Numbered from the stretch's first letter, positions 35,700 to 48,879 are shown. The stretch: DNA of 64,000 bases from Stomorhina lunata (GCA_933228675.1 OW121741.1:117092834-117156833); one strand, 5' to 3'. The notes: generated from the letters alone by a model not told the origin. A program made the numbers and translations.

Positions 35700-37980
35700 T
35701 TATTATGTAAATTTGTTTATTTTTTCTTTAAATTTCTTATTTAAAGATTTTTTTAAATTTTCTATTTTTCAGGATATTTTTCCAAAATTCTCTATTTTTA
35801 TAAAAAAATTTAAAAAAATTTCCTATTTTTATAGGAAATTTTTCTAAAGTTTCATATTTTTATAGGAAATTTTTCAAAAATTTCATATTTTTATAAGAAA
35901 TTTCTCAAAAATTTTATATTTTTATAGAAAATTTTTCAAAAATTTCATATTTTTATAGGAAATTTTTTAAAAATTTCATAATTTTATAGCAAATTTTTCA
36001 AAAATTTCATATATTTTTTTAAGCAAATTTTTTCAAAAATTTCATATTTTTATAGCAAATTTTTCAAAAATTTCATATTTTTATAGAAAAATTTTTAAAA
36101 GATTTCATATTTTTATAGGAAATTTTTCAAAAATTTCATATTTTTATAGGAAATTTTTCAAAAATTTCCTATTTTTATAGGAAATTTTTCAAAAATTTCA
36201 TATTTTTATAGGAAATTTTTCAAAAATTTCATATTTTTATAGGAAATTTTTCAAAAATTTCATATTTTTATAGGAAATTTTTCAAAAATTTCCTATTTTA
36301 TAGGAAATTTTTCAAAAATTTCATATTTTATAGGAAATTTTTCAAAAATTTCATATTTTTATAGGAAATTTCTCAAAAATTTCCTATTTTTATAGGAAAT
36401 TTTTCAAAAATTTCCTATTTTTATAGGAAATTTTTCAAAAATTTTATAATTTTATAGCAAATTTTTCAAAAATTTCATATATTTTTTTAAGCAAATTTTT
36501 TCAAAAATTTCATATTTTTATAGCAAATTTTTCAAAAATTTCATATTTTTATAGAAAAATTTTTAAAAGATTTCATATTTTTATAGGAAATTTTTCAAAA
36601 ATTTTATATTTTTATAGGAAATTTTTCAAAAATTTCATATTTTTATAGGAAATTTTCAAAAATTTCATATTTTTATAGGAAATTTTTCAAAAATTTCATA
36701 TTTTTATAGGAAATTTTTCAAAAATTTCATATTTTATAGGAAATTTTTCAAAAATTTCATATTTTATAGGAAATTTTTCAAAAATTTCATATTTTTATAG
36801 GAAATTTTTCAAAAATTTCATATTTTTATAGGAAATTTTTCAAAAATTTCATATTTTTATAGGAAATTTTTCAAAAATTTCATATTTTTATAGAAAAATT
36901 TTTCAAAAATTTCATATTTTTATAGAAAAATTTTTCAAAAATTTCATATTTTTATAGGAAATTTTTCAAAAATTTCATATTTTTATGGGAAATTTTTCAA
37001 AAATTTCATAGTTTTATAGGAAATTTTTTAAAAATTTCATATTTTTATAGGAAATTTTTCAAAAGTTTCATATTTTTATAGGAAAATTTTTAAAAATTTC
37101 ACATTTTTATGGGAAATTTTTCAAAAATTTCACATTTTTATGGGAAATTTTTCAAAAATTTCACATTTTTATGGGAAGTTTTTAAAAAATTTCGTATTTT
37201 TGTAGGAAGTTTTTCAAAAATTTCATATTTTTTTAGAAAATTTTTCAAAAATTTCATATTTTTATATTAAAATTTTCAAAAATTTTATATTTTTATCGGA
37301 AATTTTTCAAAAATTTCATATTTTTATGGAAAATTTTTCAAAAATTTCATTTTTTTATAGGAAATTTTTCAAAAATTTCTTATTTTTATAGGAAATTTTT
37401 TTAAAAATTTCATATTTTTATAGGAAATTTTTCAAAAATTTCATATTTTTATTGGAAATTTCTCAAAAGTTTTATATTTTTATAGGAAATTTCTCAAAAA
37501 TTTCATATTTTTTTTTATCAAATTTTTCAAAAATTTCATGATCTTATAGCAAATTTTTTAAAAATTTAATAATTTTATAGCAAATTTTTCGAAAATTTCA
37601 TATGTTTATAGGAAATTTTGCAAAAATTTCATATTTTGATAGGAATTTTTCTAAAAATTCATATTTTGATATAAAACTTTTCAAAAATTTCGTATTTTAA
37701 TAGGAAGTTTTTCAAAAGTTTTCAAACATTTCATATTTTTATAAGAAATTTTTAAAAATTTCATATTTTTATAAGAAATTTTAAAAAATTTCATATTTTT
37801 GTAGCAAATTTTTCAAAAATTTCATATTTTTATAGTAAATTTTTTAAAAATTTCATAATTGTATAGCAAATTTTTAAAAAATATTATATTTTTATAGGAA
37901 ATTTTTAAAAATTTCATATTTTTATAGCAAATTTTTCAAAAATTTCATATTTTTATAGGAAATTTTTCAAAAAATTTCAT
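35700..37980 (+). repeat. Tandem array S8, 31 bp monomer (CAT variant)
   Basis: Units of TATAGGAAATTTTTC, AAAAATTTCATATTTT. The variable site is fixed mainly as TTTCATA. A block with a CATATATTTTTTTAAGC landmark occurs at about 35989-36110 and again about 467 bp later, showing a higher-order duplication of about 15 units. Confidence 0.95.
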
Positions 37981-38545
37981 GTTTTTATATAAAAACTTTC
38001 CTTATGAAATTTTTTCTATACAAAAACTTTCCTTATGAAATTTTTTCTATAGAAAAACTTTCGTTATGCAATTTTTTCTATAGAAAAACTTTCCTTATGA
38101 AATTTTTTCTATAGAAAAACTTTCCTTATGAAATTTTTTCTATAGAAAAACTTTCCTTATGAAATTTTTTCTATAGAAAAACTTTCCTTATGAAATTTTT
38201 TCTATAGAAAAACTTTCCTTATGAAATTTTTTCTATAGAAGAACTTTCCTTATGAAATTTTTCCTATAGAAAAACTTTCCTTATGAAATTTTTTCTATAG
38301 AAAAACTTTCCTTATGAAGTTTTTTCTATATAAAAACTTTCCTTATGAATTTTTTTCTATAGAAGAACTTTCCCTATGAAATTTTTTCTATAGAAAAACT
38401 TTCCTTATGAAATTTTTTCTATAGAAAAACATTCCTTCTAAAACTTTTACTATGGAAAAACTTCCTTATAAAATTTTTTCGATTGAAAAACTTAATTTAT
38501 GAAATGTTTTTATAGAAAAACTTTCCTTATGAAACCGTTTCTGCT
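37981..38545 (+). repeat. Tandem array S9, 31 bp monomer (CTTTCCTTATG variant)
   Basis: About 18 units of CTATAGAAAAACTTTCCTTA, TGAAATTTTTT, directly abutting S8 with no spacer. The unit length is the same, and the core TATAGAAAAA(C/T)TTTC resembles S1. Confidence 0.95.
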
Positions 38546-39625
38546 ATATGTGGACTTATGTTCTATTTGTCTATGTGTGCTTATAACCATGTGATCAGGT
38601 TTGATGAATGCTCATAAAGATCTGAGGTATAGAGTATTTTAAAACTTTAACTGATGTAGCTGCGAACAAAATCAGATACCTTAAAATTTGTCTAAACCAA
38701 AACTTAATATTTCTTTTTTGTATACAAATATATTTCCAGAGAATCATTATTTATTTGCCTAACAATATAGTTAATATAATTTTTACATCCTGCTGTTTAA
38801 TTTTATGTTCTAATATTGTTGATGTTAGCACTTTCTTCCCACCATTCTTCTCCTTCTTTTTCACTCCCTCCACAATTTGTTGCATCCTCGTGCCGCAGTT
38901 GTGGGTTATGCGTAAGTTTCAACCCATAACATTAAGTAACTCACACATGGTGCTGCTGCTACAGCTACTCTTCTCTTATATTTTGTTTATTTTATCTATT
39001 AAATGAAAATTCTTTTTATATATTTTCCAACATTTTCTTTTGCTCGAGTGCTGTTTGTTGCTTGCTTTTGCTGCTCCGGTATATGGTAACAGTTGGCTGG
39101 GTGCTTTTGGTGTTTCCTTTTGCGGTTTATAGCGTTATCTGTCTGGGAAGCCATTAATTTTTCAGGATTGATCCGGTATGCAAATTACTTGCTAGCTTCT
39201 TCATACGTTCATAGATACTTGTATACACATATACACACACACACATATATACATAGAAAAAATTAACAACGATTCTTGCACACAATTTGCTTACATATTT
39301 AATTTTTACATTCTTACTTTATCTGTATTTTAAAAATACAGAAAACTGTTACTAGGTATTTTGAGAAAACAAGTAAGTCTTAAATTACTAGAAGCCTTCT
39401 TTCTACACATGTACCATTAAATTAGACATTAGATATCATAAACATGTAAGTTTAGAGTAAACAGGAATAGCAGAATTTTACCACCTGCTGTATGCTATCT
39501 TAAGCTATAACTGCAGGTGAAGGGAACAATATATAAGGGCATTTTCGTTCTATCTTTAAATTTAAACAATTATCTCAAGATATCTCGATATTTCGTTTGG
39601 AAGATAATTTGTTTCTAAACGAAAA
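38546..39625. other. Unassigned unique sequence
   Basis: An 83-codon open frame at 38755-39006 is hydrophobic but unrecognised. A CA/TA simple repeat lies at about 39228-39256. No supported gene. Confidence 0.5.
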
Positions 39626-41045
39626 AAATTTAAATTTCTTATTTTTATAAGAAATTTTTTCAAAAATTTCTAATTTTTATAAAAATATTTAATTTTATAG
39701 AAATTTAAAATTTTCTTATTTTAATAGGAAACTTTTTAAAAATTTCTTATTTTTATAGAAAATTTTGTTAAAATTTCTTATTTTTATAGGAGATTTCCTA
39801 CTGTAATAAGAATTTTTTTAAAAATTTCTTATTTTTAAAGGAAATTTTTCGAAAATTTCTTATTTTTGTTAGAAATTATTAAAAATTTTTTTATTTTTAT
39901 ACGAAATTCTCAAAAAATGTTATATTTCTAAGGAATTTTTTTACAATTTCTTATTTTGATAGGAAATTTTTCAAAAATTTCGTATTTTTAAAGGAAATTT
40001 TTCAAATATTTCATGTATTTATAGTAAATCTTTTAAAAATTGCCTATTTTAAAAATTTCTTATTTTAATAGGAAATTTTTAAAAAATTTCTTATTTTTAT
40101 AGAAAGTTTTACAAAAATTTCTTATCTTTTAGGAAATTTTCAAAAAACTTCTTTTCTATAGAAAATTTTTAAAATTTTTTTATTTTTAAAGGAAAATTTT
40201 CAAAAATTTTTTATTTTTATAAGAAATTTTGCGAAAATGTCTTAATTTATGGGAAATTTTTAAAAAATTTCACATTTTTATAGGAAATTTTTAAAAAATT
40301 TCTAAGTTTTTAGGAAATTTTTCAAAAATGTTTTATTTTAATAGGAAATTTTTCAAAAATTTCTTACTTTTATAGGAAATTTTTAAAAAATTTCTTATAT
40401 TTATAGGAAATTTTTCAAAAAAATTCTTAAACTTATAACCAATTTTTCAAAAACTTCTTATTTTACAGAAAATTTTTCAAAACTTTTATATAGAATTTTT
40501 TTTTTTTAATTTTCTCATTTTATTGAAATTTCTTCAAAAATTTTTTATTTTACACGAAATTTTTCAAAAATTTCTTATTTTTTTAGAAAATTTTTAAAAA
40601 ATTTCTCATTTTGATAAAAAATTTTTCAAAAATTTCTTATTTCTTTAGGAAGATTTTCAAAAATTTCCTATTTTTTATAGGAAATTTTTCAATTTTTTTT
40701 TTTGTAGGAAATCTCTTATTTTTATAGGAAATTTTTCAAAATTTCTTATTTTCATAGGAAATTTATAAAAAATTTCTTATTTTTATAGGAAATTTTTCAA
40801 AAATTTCTTATGTTTAAAGGAAATTTTTAAAAAATTTTTTGTTTTTTTTTAGAAAATTTTTCAAAAATTTCTTATTTTTCTAGGAAATTTTTCAAAAATT
40901 TTTTATTTTTGTTGGAAATTTTTCAAAAATTTCTTATTTTTATAGGAAATTTTTCAAAAATTTCGTATTTTTATAGGAAATTTTTGAAAAATTTCTTATT
41001 TTTATAGGAATTTTTTGTTGTAGCAAATTTTTGAAAAAATATTAT
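39626..41045 (+). repeat. Tandem array S10, 31 bp monomer (CTT variant)
   Basis: The same monomer variant as S6 (TATAGGAAATTTTTC, AAAAATTTCTTATT), similarly degenerate. Confidence 0.92.
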
Positions 41046-41199
41046 TATGCTTATTGTTACTAGGCTTATTTTTACCCCAAAAAAATAAACAGAGCTATCA
41101 GACACACTGTATTTGATCGTCAGGACAACTCTCGGCCGTATGTTGCAAGACCGATCAAAGACTATTTAAGAAACAATATATGGGAAGTTTTCCCTTAAT

Positions 41200-41800
41200 C
41201 TCTCAAGTCACTCTCTAGTTTATGTCCCTACTCGGTCACTTGTCATAGATTTTAGTCATATTATATAGTCATAATCAATAGTCATAGTTCTTAGCTAAAG
41301 TCTCTAGTTCTAGTCTCTAGACATAGTTTTCAATCACAGTCTCTAGTCATAGTCTCAAGTTACAGTCTCTTGCAAAAGTAAATTCTTATAGTCTCTATTA
41401 AATTCAAAATGTTTCCTCTACATATAGTCTTAAATATTAGCCTCTGATCAAAGTTTGTAGTTATTGCATTTAGTCACAGTTTTTGGTCAAAGTCCCCAGT
41501 CATAGTCTCAAGTCTCTATTTTGTTTATATTTTGTTATAGTTACTTTATAGTTAAAATGTTTAGTTTTTATAAGTCCCTGTCATAGTCTTTAGTTATAGC
41601 CTATAGTTACGGATTCTAGTTACGCTTACTTTCTATAATCTCTACTTAAAGGAATATAGTCCATATCTAATTGTAGTCTTTATTCATATTCAAAAGTGGT
41701 GGTCTTTTCACATAGTAAATGTATAGTTATATAATTATCACTGCTAGTCTATAACCACAATTATTCTCATTATGTATTGTCTATAGTCATAGCTTCCAGT
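41200..41800 (+). repeat. Degenerate short-period repeat of AGTCTCTAGTCATAGT type
   Basis: Phrases such as TCTAGTCATAGTCTC, TAGTTATAGCC and TAGTCATAG recur every 10-15 bases for about 600 bp. The sequence is strongly diverged and probably a decayed minisatellite. It is not related to the 31-bp superfamily. Confidence 0.65.
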
Positions 41801-44800
41801 CTATAGGGAAAAATTTTAAATCATTCTAAAGTTTGCTATTTAAGTATCACCCTAATGTATATCCTACATAATAAAACCACTTTATACCTACATATATATA
41901 TCCGTAACAACTACCACCTATATTCTCTCGCATCTAATCAACATTCTTATCACCAACATCCTCTTCATCATTTCATCCGTAACCATATTTCTGTCTTTGG
42001 CAAACCATTCATTGTCTATCAACTTCTCTGCTACAAATGTAGTACTCCATTGTTAAACGCTTTAAATTCGCCAAATTTAATCTCCTTCCCACTCATTTGT
42101 TCCTTAATCAAATGAGTATGTGACTTATGCATAACTTCGTTAGACTGGCTGCAATAACAGAATATGATATCCTCTATAATCTCCTCGAAAATGTTGTTAA
42201 TTTTGTATTTAAAGATTTACATTGATATTCAAACACTACCTTAATACAAGAGCTATTTGAATATGTATGTATGTAAATGAGAGTGTTGCAGGGTATTGGA
42301 GAAATTGTGTAATTTATATTTATTTGTTCGTGTAGTAATTTATATGTATATGTGTGTGTAGGATTAAACTTACCTTCCGCTGCCTTTATATGAATATGTA
42401 TGTAGAATATGTGTATGAATATTTCTAAGCTGTATAAGGTTATTACTATTCCTGTGAATATTCTGTTATTAATATGTGTGTGTAATCTAAACTGTGCTCC
42501 AGATATGAAGGTGAAATCTAAATTTATGGTTATTAATTGTTGTTAATTTATAAATGAAAGATATTTTTTTATTACTAGTTTATAGGAGTATTGTTTTCCG
42601 TTTTAGTATTAACAATTTAATATTAAATTTTTTTAAGAGTTATATAAGACGTTCTATAGCCTTAATATTTCTCAAAATTTTTAACATTATTCTTTTTAAA
42701 TGAAATCCGAAAGCTCTTAGCTTTTTTAACCTTCATCTGCTCCTAAAAAAAATCACGTTGTCTAGCTTTGCGTAGTTTTCTACGCATGCAATATTATTTA
42801 TAGTTTTTGGTACTAAATTTTAAAAACTCTGGGAAGAAGCAGTTAGAAAAAGTAATTTGTATTTATTTGGTAGACGAAAAAGCTTTTTTTTTTGCATTTC
42901 GAAGTCTTAAATTAGCTTTCCTCCGAGAAAGACTATATAAGAAAAAACAATTACCCATTGTCATGAACTTAGTTCAAAACAATACGTTGGTACTGATTTT
43001 GTTGGCATAAGCTTATACTCAATATTACGCTGGCCGAAAGGTGGGAAATAGTAGTGGTCAGCGAAGGACAGCACCCTATAATAAAGCCTCGAATTTCGGA
43101 AAAAAAAACGACGGAGGTAAAGATGTAAACCTAATATTTTGAAGGTTTAAAGGGTAAAAAGGTAGCAAGCAACTTTTGTATAACTAGCAGATGTATCACT
43201 TAACAAGATTATGAAGATTCTGGAACTAATTCTTCTTCATCTTCTTTTTAGTTTTTCTTGTAAATGGTGTAAAAATAATAATCAAAAACAACTTTTCCAT
43301 GTGTTAAAATCACAATGATTGACAAAAAAGAACCATGACATCAAAAATTCCCACCAAAAACGTATATTTTTCCCATATGTGTAGAAAACTACGAAAGTGT
43401 AGACAATGTAACTTTTTTGATCAAGTCCATCAAAAAGAAAATTTCGAAAGAAAAAATGTCTTATATTATGCAAGATCATGTTACTTACAAAGTCAATAAA
43501 TTTTGTTAACTTAAAGCTAGCACTTCCAAAAAAAAAAAAAAAAAAACAAAGAAACTGTGTATATGGGCAAAAAATCAAACAGTTTTTATTCCTTTGAAAC
43601 CAACTTTCAACTCGAATAATTTTTGTATCCTTAGGAGTCTGGAAAATCTAATTACAGATCTAGAACTCGCAAAAACTTCTGTATTCTGAACACAATATCT
43701 TAGTTGCGCAAATTTGTGCTTCTAAGCGTAATTGGCATGAAAATTTAAAAAATTCATTCAAGTTTTCCTTCATATTTCGTCTTCTTCTGCATTTATTTTA
43801 ACATTTGGACCCAAGTCGTTGTTCTACGAAATAGACACTACACTTAGGGGATAAATCCACTTCCCTTTAAATTTTAATTTTATCACTTCTAATACTACTT
43901 AATGGCTGCCAAAATTTGAAGCTCGTTTTCGCCACTTTTCAATTTTTTTCCCATATTTTTTATAATATACGACAGGTGTAAATGAGGAGTTTTTGAGCGT
44001 AAATTTTTCAAAATACTGGCTTTTCGTGGAGCACACTCGCAAATATGAATGAAAATTTCCAAACTACCACGTAAACCGAGTTTTTTTGCCATTTAGCACC
44101 TTAAAGCAAAAGCGCACTAAAAAATCATTATTTGCTAAAATTTTATGAAGATTTTGAAAATCGTGCAAAAATTGGTTTAAATGGTTTTAGAATGCAAACT
44201 GAGACAAAATCACATATGGCATGAAAGCGATGTCATTTATAACCGATTTGCACCAAAAGTTTGTCAAAAATCTCTTTATTAACTGAGAACGCGAAGGTTT
44301 TATCTAAAAAAATTTCAATGAAGTACATCGCGAATTTAGCTCAGAATTGATCAGGAATGGTCTTAAAACTATTCTTTAATAAAGTTTTACCTCAGATTTG
44401 AAGCGCATCAAAATATTATAAGGATTAACGATTTTATGGACCAAATAAGAATTTTATATCTTAGAAAGATATGCACCTATTAAAACTTATATTTAAATAA
44501 AAATTCTTTTAAATTAAATTTGTCCATAAGTCAAGGCAGCAGAATTTCACTAAGACTCACATTTTGTCAAATTTCGCGAAAATCGCGGTTAAAAAAAATC
44601 AAAAAATACTGTTAAAAAATATTTTTTTTTCACTTGCATAATTGCATTATTTCTTCGTGTTAAGGCATATAAAAACTACCATAATATCATGAAACGACAG
44701 AACACCTGAAAATATATAAGTTGTGTCAAAAACCACATAAAACTAATACAAATAAAATAGTTTTTAATTATTTTTTTAGAATTTATTGTTTTAACCATCA

Positions 44801-45560
44801 TAACTTCTGCGCGCATCGCGTAGTATTATTAACGTGAACGGATTTTACATGCCCTAAGCTCCCTTGATAGAACTCCAAAAAAAAATTAGTGTGCGATGAA
44901 CAAATTCTCGGAATTTTTTTTTTCCAAAAATTAAAACTATTTGATTTTTGTCCATATATTTCTTTTGCTACAAATACCAATAATAGCTAACAATTAAAAA
45001 AAATTTCTTGGCCAATAAAATCGTGGAAAATTTGCCTACTCATTAATAAATATTTAACTCCTAATGTTAATAAATTTATCATTCATTAAACACATTTAAA
45101 ACAGTGTTAATTTATAGACAAAAACAAGGATTAATTTACATATCTATAGGTAAGATTAACTTTTGATGTATATTTGTAATTTCTAAATTTGTAACACGTG
45201 AAATATATAAAGAACCTTTTTCTGCTGTTTTCTTATAGATACAAAAAGGCTCAAATTAAAATATACAAACACATATACGTAAAACAAATGTTTTTAGGTC
45301 AAGTTAATTGCTTTCGAAATAGCTATATAAATAAAGTTAAACGGTGGGCAAATTCGAGGAAAACTGTGGATTCAAAGAAATTGTATTAATTTGCTAATGA
45401 TTTGCAAAAAATATACTTGCTCTTGTTAATACTGTATTAATTAAAGTACAGATATTTGAATTTTATATTTTTAAGCCGAATTGGTTTGAAGTTCATTCAG
45501 AGAATTTTTTATAATTATGACCTTTAGAGGTCTTTAGTTTTATACTGCACTGTATTACTT
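41801..45560. other. Unassigned sequence
   Basis: No supported gene over about 3.7 kb. Open frames at 41855-42115, 42807-43010, 43282-43578, 43895-44092, 44798-44980 and 45198-45389 are short and unrecognised. A 19-base A run is at 43529. The base composition of 43000-45000 is slightly less repetitive, but I see no domain motif. Confidence 0.5.
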
Positions 45561-45715
45561 AAGGTACGTTCAGACTCATTAAACATTTAAATCAAATATT
45601 TTGAGTAAAATATTGTCAAAACAATATAACAAAAAATTTGTGGTCACACTTGCACATTTATTTGACGATTTTTATTTGACAAAATACAGAAAAAATACGT
45701 TCAAGGTATAAACAT

Positions 45716-46987
45716 CCCAGCAAAACTTTGGTAATGGCAAGTACTCTGATAACTGGTTACCTTGTAACGACTACAACATACCATCCGAATAAATAATAAG
45801 TTATTACAGAAGTACTTATTTGTAATTAAGATGGTAATTTAAACTGAATGGCCCCGGTTCAAATCCCACCAAGGGCAACAATTTTTTTAGTTTTTTTTTT
45901 TATCAAAAGAGTCTTTTTAAATGATTTTTGAATTTTAAGAACTTAAATATTATCTTCTGTAAGAAAAATTTGTAAAACTAACTCACGTTAATGAAAAAAT
46001 ACCATCATGAGTCAATTTTGATTATGTAGGGGATGTCGAATACCAAACACGATTCTACTTGGTCTTAACTTGGTAAGCCCAACTTATCTGGGTCATCCTT
46101 CATCTCAACTGTGGACACACACCTCCTCATGGTATCACCCGGGGAGCTAGTTTAACACCCATTAATATTGTGAGTTAACATGTTCCGAGAGTTGCCCCAT
46201 AAGATCGATAAAAATGGGTTAGGATTACGGGCTAGTAACCCTCTCTTGAAAAAAATTACAATGAAGAGGATAAAATTAGAATTGAAATGTCCCACTACCT
46301 AATATTAGAGGAGGATGTCCGAAACTTCGATAGAAAGACCAAGTAGAGGAACATTTTTCAAAGCTTGGCCTATAAAATTGGAGAATATTCGCACAAGATC
46401 GAAATCCATGGAATTCTAAAATATGCTCGGACTTTGACCTTAACAGGTTGTAACATTTAAGTAAGTAAGAGTCAATCTTATGTAAAAACTTAGACAAAAA
46501 AGAAGATTTAAATTGTTTAAGTTTTAAAATAATTTTAAAAAAGTTTTAAAATAATTACAAAAAATCGTATAAAAATATTTTTCCAAAAATTACAACAAAG
46601 CAAAAAAGCAGGGAAAAACAAAGTTATTTTCACATGATTTTGGATCTAAAAATTGTTTATATTAATCAAAGCTGCTAAGTTTTCAACATATGAAGTAGCT
46701 CAGTGGAAGAGTCTCTGATCCCATGGGATCATAAAAAAAAATTTTGTATTTCGTTTAAAAATATATGTTTTTAATAAAACAACAACAAAAAAGTTGTTGC
46801 TGTTGTTGTTGTTGTTGTTGCTTTCAAATTGCTTACCCAAGTCATTACTTTTCTGCAATTGGTAAGTACTTGCCTCCAATGACATCCCCATGTTAATGTA
46901 ATGACTTAAACTGCGAATGAGTAAGTAGTTCGTGTTCAATAGTTTAACTGTTTAACTCATTATTTGGTAATGAAAAGTTTTACTGGG
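45716..46987 (+). mobile_element. CCCAG-TIR element, copy C (complete)
   Basis: A 1272-bp copy starting CCCAGCAAAACTTTGGTAAT and ending AAAAGTTTTACTGGG, with AT on both sides (45714-45715, 46988-46989). It has the same internal order as copies A, B and D. The tRNA-Ala-like module is internally deleted here (the A box is kept, while the anticodon arm and B box are lost near 46712). It is nested inside the AAGGTACG MITE. Confidence 0.9.
46307..46450 (+). pseudogene. Non-LTR retrotransposon C-terminal tail (copy C)
   Basis: The frame contains KDQVEEHFSKLG, NWRIFAQDRNPWNSK and DFDLNRL with stops between. It has the same 144-bp block and position as in copies A and B. Decayed and captured; no catalytic domain. 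Confidence 0.78.
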
Positions 46988-47091
46988 ATTTTTGTTTGTT
47001 TTATTTATGGTCACACTGAAGATTAAATATTTTCGCAAAAAAAATATTTGATCAAATTTTTTCAAATCAAAATTGTGTATCTAGCAATTTG

Positions 47092-47190
47092 TTTCTCATA
47101 TTTGAGTTGTTGTTTCTCAAATTTGATGTTGTTGTTTCTCAAATTTGATGTTGTTGTTTCTCATATTTGATGTTGTTGTTTCTGTTTGAG
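47092..47190 (+). repeat. 22-bp minisatellite in the MITE
   Basis: About four copies of TTTCTCAAATTTGATGTTG plus TTG, the last one truncated. It lies in the right part of the AAGGTACG MITE. Confidence 0.85.
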
Positions 47191-47460
47191 TAGTAAACAA
47201 TACACATGCTCAGCTGTTATTTGCCCTTGTTTGATGATACAAAAATTTTGTAAGATTAAATAATTATTTGATCAAAATTTAATAAAATATATGCTCCTGC
47301 GTAGTCACATTAGGAAAATTTGTATTTGCTGGCAAATGATTTTGTTTTGTTCAAATCAACATGTTTCTTGTTTGAACCTCAAAACTATTTTGTGGTCAGA
47401 CTACGAGGATCAAATATTTGATAATTTCGATTAAATGTTTAATCAATGTGACCGTACCTT

Positions 47461-47959
47461 TAATCGCCTCCTCAATAAATTGAAGAAGCGACTACAGGCG
47501 TATGAATAATATATTATCAGTCATACGTTTGTATATTAATACGATGCAATATATGTACAAAATTTAATACTTTCTATCTTATTTACAAAACTTTAATTTA
47601 TTTCTGACTTCATTTCTGCCACTGTCCTAGAAAACTTTCTCCATAAGTTAACAAAAAGCAACCCCTTATAAAATTCCTAAAATAAAAGATATTTAATTTG
47701 CCATTAAACGTATTGTATTGCTATTAGCAGAACAGGAATATGTGTTCGCATTAATAAATGTGTAACACTTCTGTCATCGTATGTTTGTGTTTGCTGTAAA
47801 AATAAGTCAGTCACTGAATAATTAAACCTTTGAAAAGAAATGTCTGTTTTTATTTTGAGTTATATACCCTATAACGCGTAAAACAATTATATCATAATGC
47901 CCTGAGTCCAAGACCGTCAGTTCATCCACTGGTTGTTTGCCAATTTCTCGCCCCTTTTT
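47461..47959. other. Unassigned sequence
   Basis: No gene or repeat seen. Confidence 0.5.
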
Positions 47960-48160
47960 TAGCCACCATCAAAAAAAAATAGGAAATATATTAAGATTTC
48001 CATTTCATTTGTAACTTTCTTAATATTAGCTCAAAAACCAAAAAGGATATGTATTTTGAATTTTTATGATTGGGTGATGTCCTTCTGTTTGGTTGTCTGC
48101 CTGTTATAGGGCCTAAACAAAAGGAGCTAGGTCGGTGATTTGGCAAAAAATATTTTTCAT
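47960..48160 (-). mobile_element. Hairpin-headed repeat, tail fragment
   Basis: On the minus strand this matches the tail half of E2/E4: a GACA-like motif (degenerate), a polyglot TTCAAAATACATATC segment, GAGCTAATATTAAGAAAGTT and GATGGTGGCT. Head and body are missing. Confidence 0.6.
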
Positions 48161-48320
48161 TAAGTATGACACCTTGAGCAACTAAGCTTTGTATAAATAA
48201 GTTTATAAAGGGTTATCCACTTCGTATTTTCAAAAGTATAGGACTGGAATTCGACATCTGTCAAACTAAGTTGTAAAGCCATTATTTTTCTTTTCAGTTG
48301 AAAGTCCGACATTGACAAAA

Positions 48321-48571
48321 ATGAATCACTATAGTATCTGACAATGCATACAAACTATCAAAACATACTACCAAAATGGTGATTCTGCAACAGTCACAAA
48401 TCGTGAATTAAGAGGAGATTATGGTTTACACAATCGCCCAACTACACAAGCAATTGCCAAAATTGTGAAGAGACTGGAGCAGTTACAAATATTGTAAGGC
48501 CTCTCGCTGCTTTAATTGAATTTGTTGCCAAAGACCAAAATCTGTCGATTCCTCGTCCTTCTCAGAAATAA
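48321..48571 (+). pseudogene. Transposase N-terminal DUF4817-like domain, broken
   Basis: From the ATG at 48321 the frame reads, after one stop, IQTIKTYYQNGDSATVTNRE, then YGLHNRPTTQAIAKIVKRLE, the typical helix-turn-helix of insect mariner-related transposases annotated as DUF4817. A frameshift at about 48482 moves to another frame reading VAKDQNLSIPRPSQK, matching the family's conserved segment after the HTH (ending in SIPRRSQE-like sequence), and it stops at 48569. In the intact family this domain binds the transposon ends. The expected linker of about 25 residues is shortened. Confidence 0.78.
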
Positions 48572-48572
48572 G

Positions 48573-48628
48573 AATATAATAACCGACTTTTTTGCCTGTT
48601 GTTAAAGAGTACGACTTGGGGAATATGT
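48573..48628 (+). pseudogene. Transposase fragment before copy D
   Basis: Reads IITDFFACC, a stop, then VRLGEY, leading straight into the fragment beyond copy D. It corresponds to the segment just before the second catalytic aspartate. Confidence 0.6.
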
Positions 48629-48879
48629 CCCAGTAAAACTTTTCATTACCAAATAATGAGTTAAACAGTTAAACTATTGAACACGAACTACTTACTCATT
48701 CGCTGTTTAAGTCATTACATTAACATGGGGATGACATTGGAGGCAAGTACTTACCAATTGCAGAAAAGTGATGACTTGGGTAAGCAATTTGAAAGCAACA
48801 ACAACAACAGCAACAACTTTTTTGTTGTTGTTTTAATAAAAACATATATTTTTAAACGAAATACAAAATTTTTTTTATG

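Larger units (their letters stand above)
45561..47460. mobile_element. MITE with AAGGTACG ends, hosting copy C
   Basis: The left end AAGGTACGTTCAGACTCATT and the inverted right end AAGGTACGGTCACATTGATT share the following AAACATTTAA, giving terminal inverted repeats of at least 35 bp. Sub-terminal GTGGTCACACT-like motifs recur near 45645, 47007, 47302 and 47392. Without the 1272-bp copy C insertion the element is about 630 bp. It holds a 22-bp minisatellite and no transposase. Target duplication is not obvious. Confidence 0.65.

Noticed and set aside
38755..39006. 83-codon hydrophobic frame as a membrane peptide
   Set aside because: Hydrophobicity follows from T-rich sequence; nothing else supports it.
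41855..45389. Short open frames (60-98 codons) between 41.8 and 45.4 kb
   Set aside because: No domain, signal or family resemblance, and AT-driven composition; expected by chance in such DNA.
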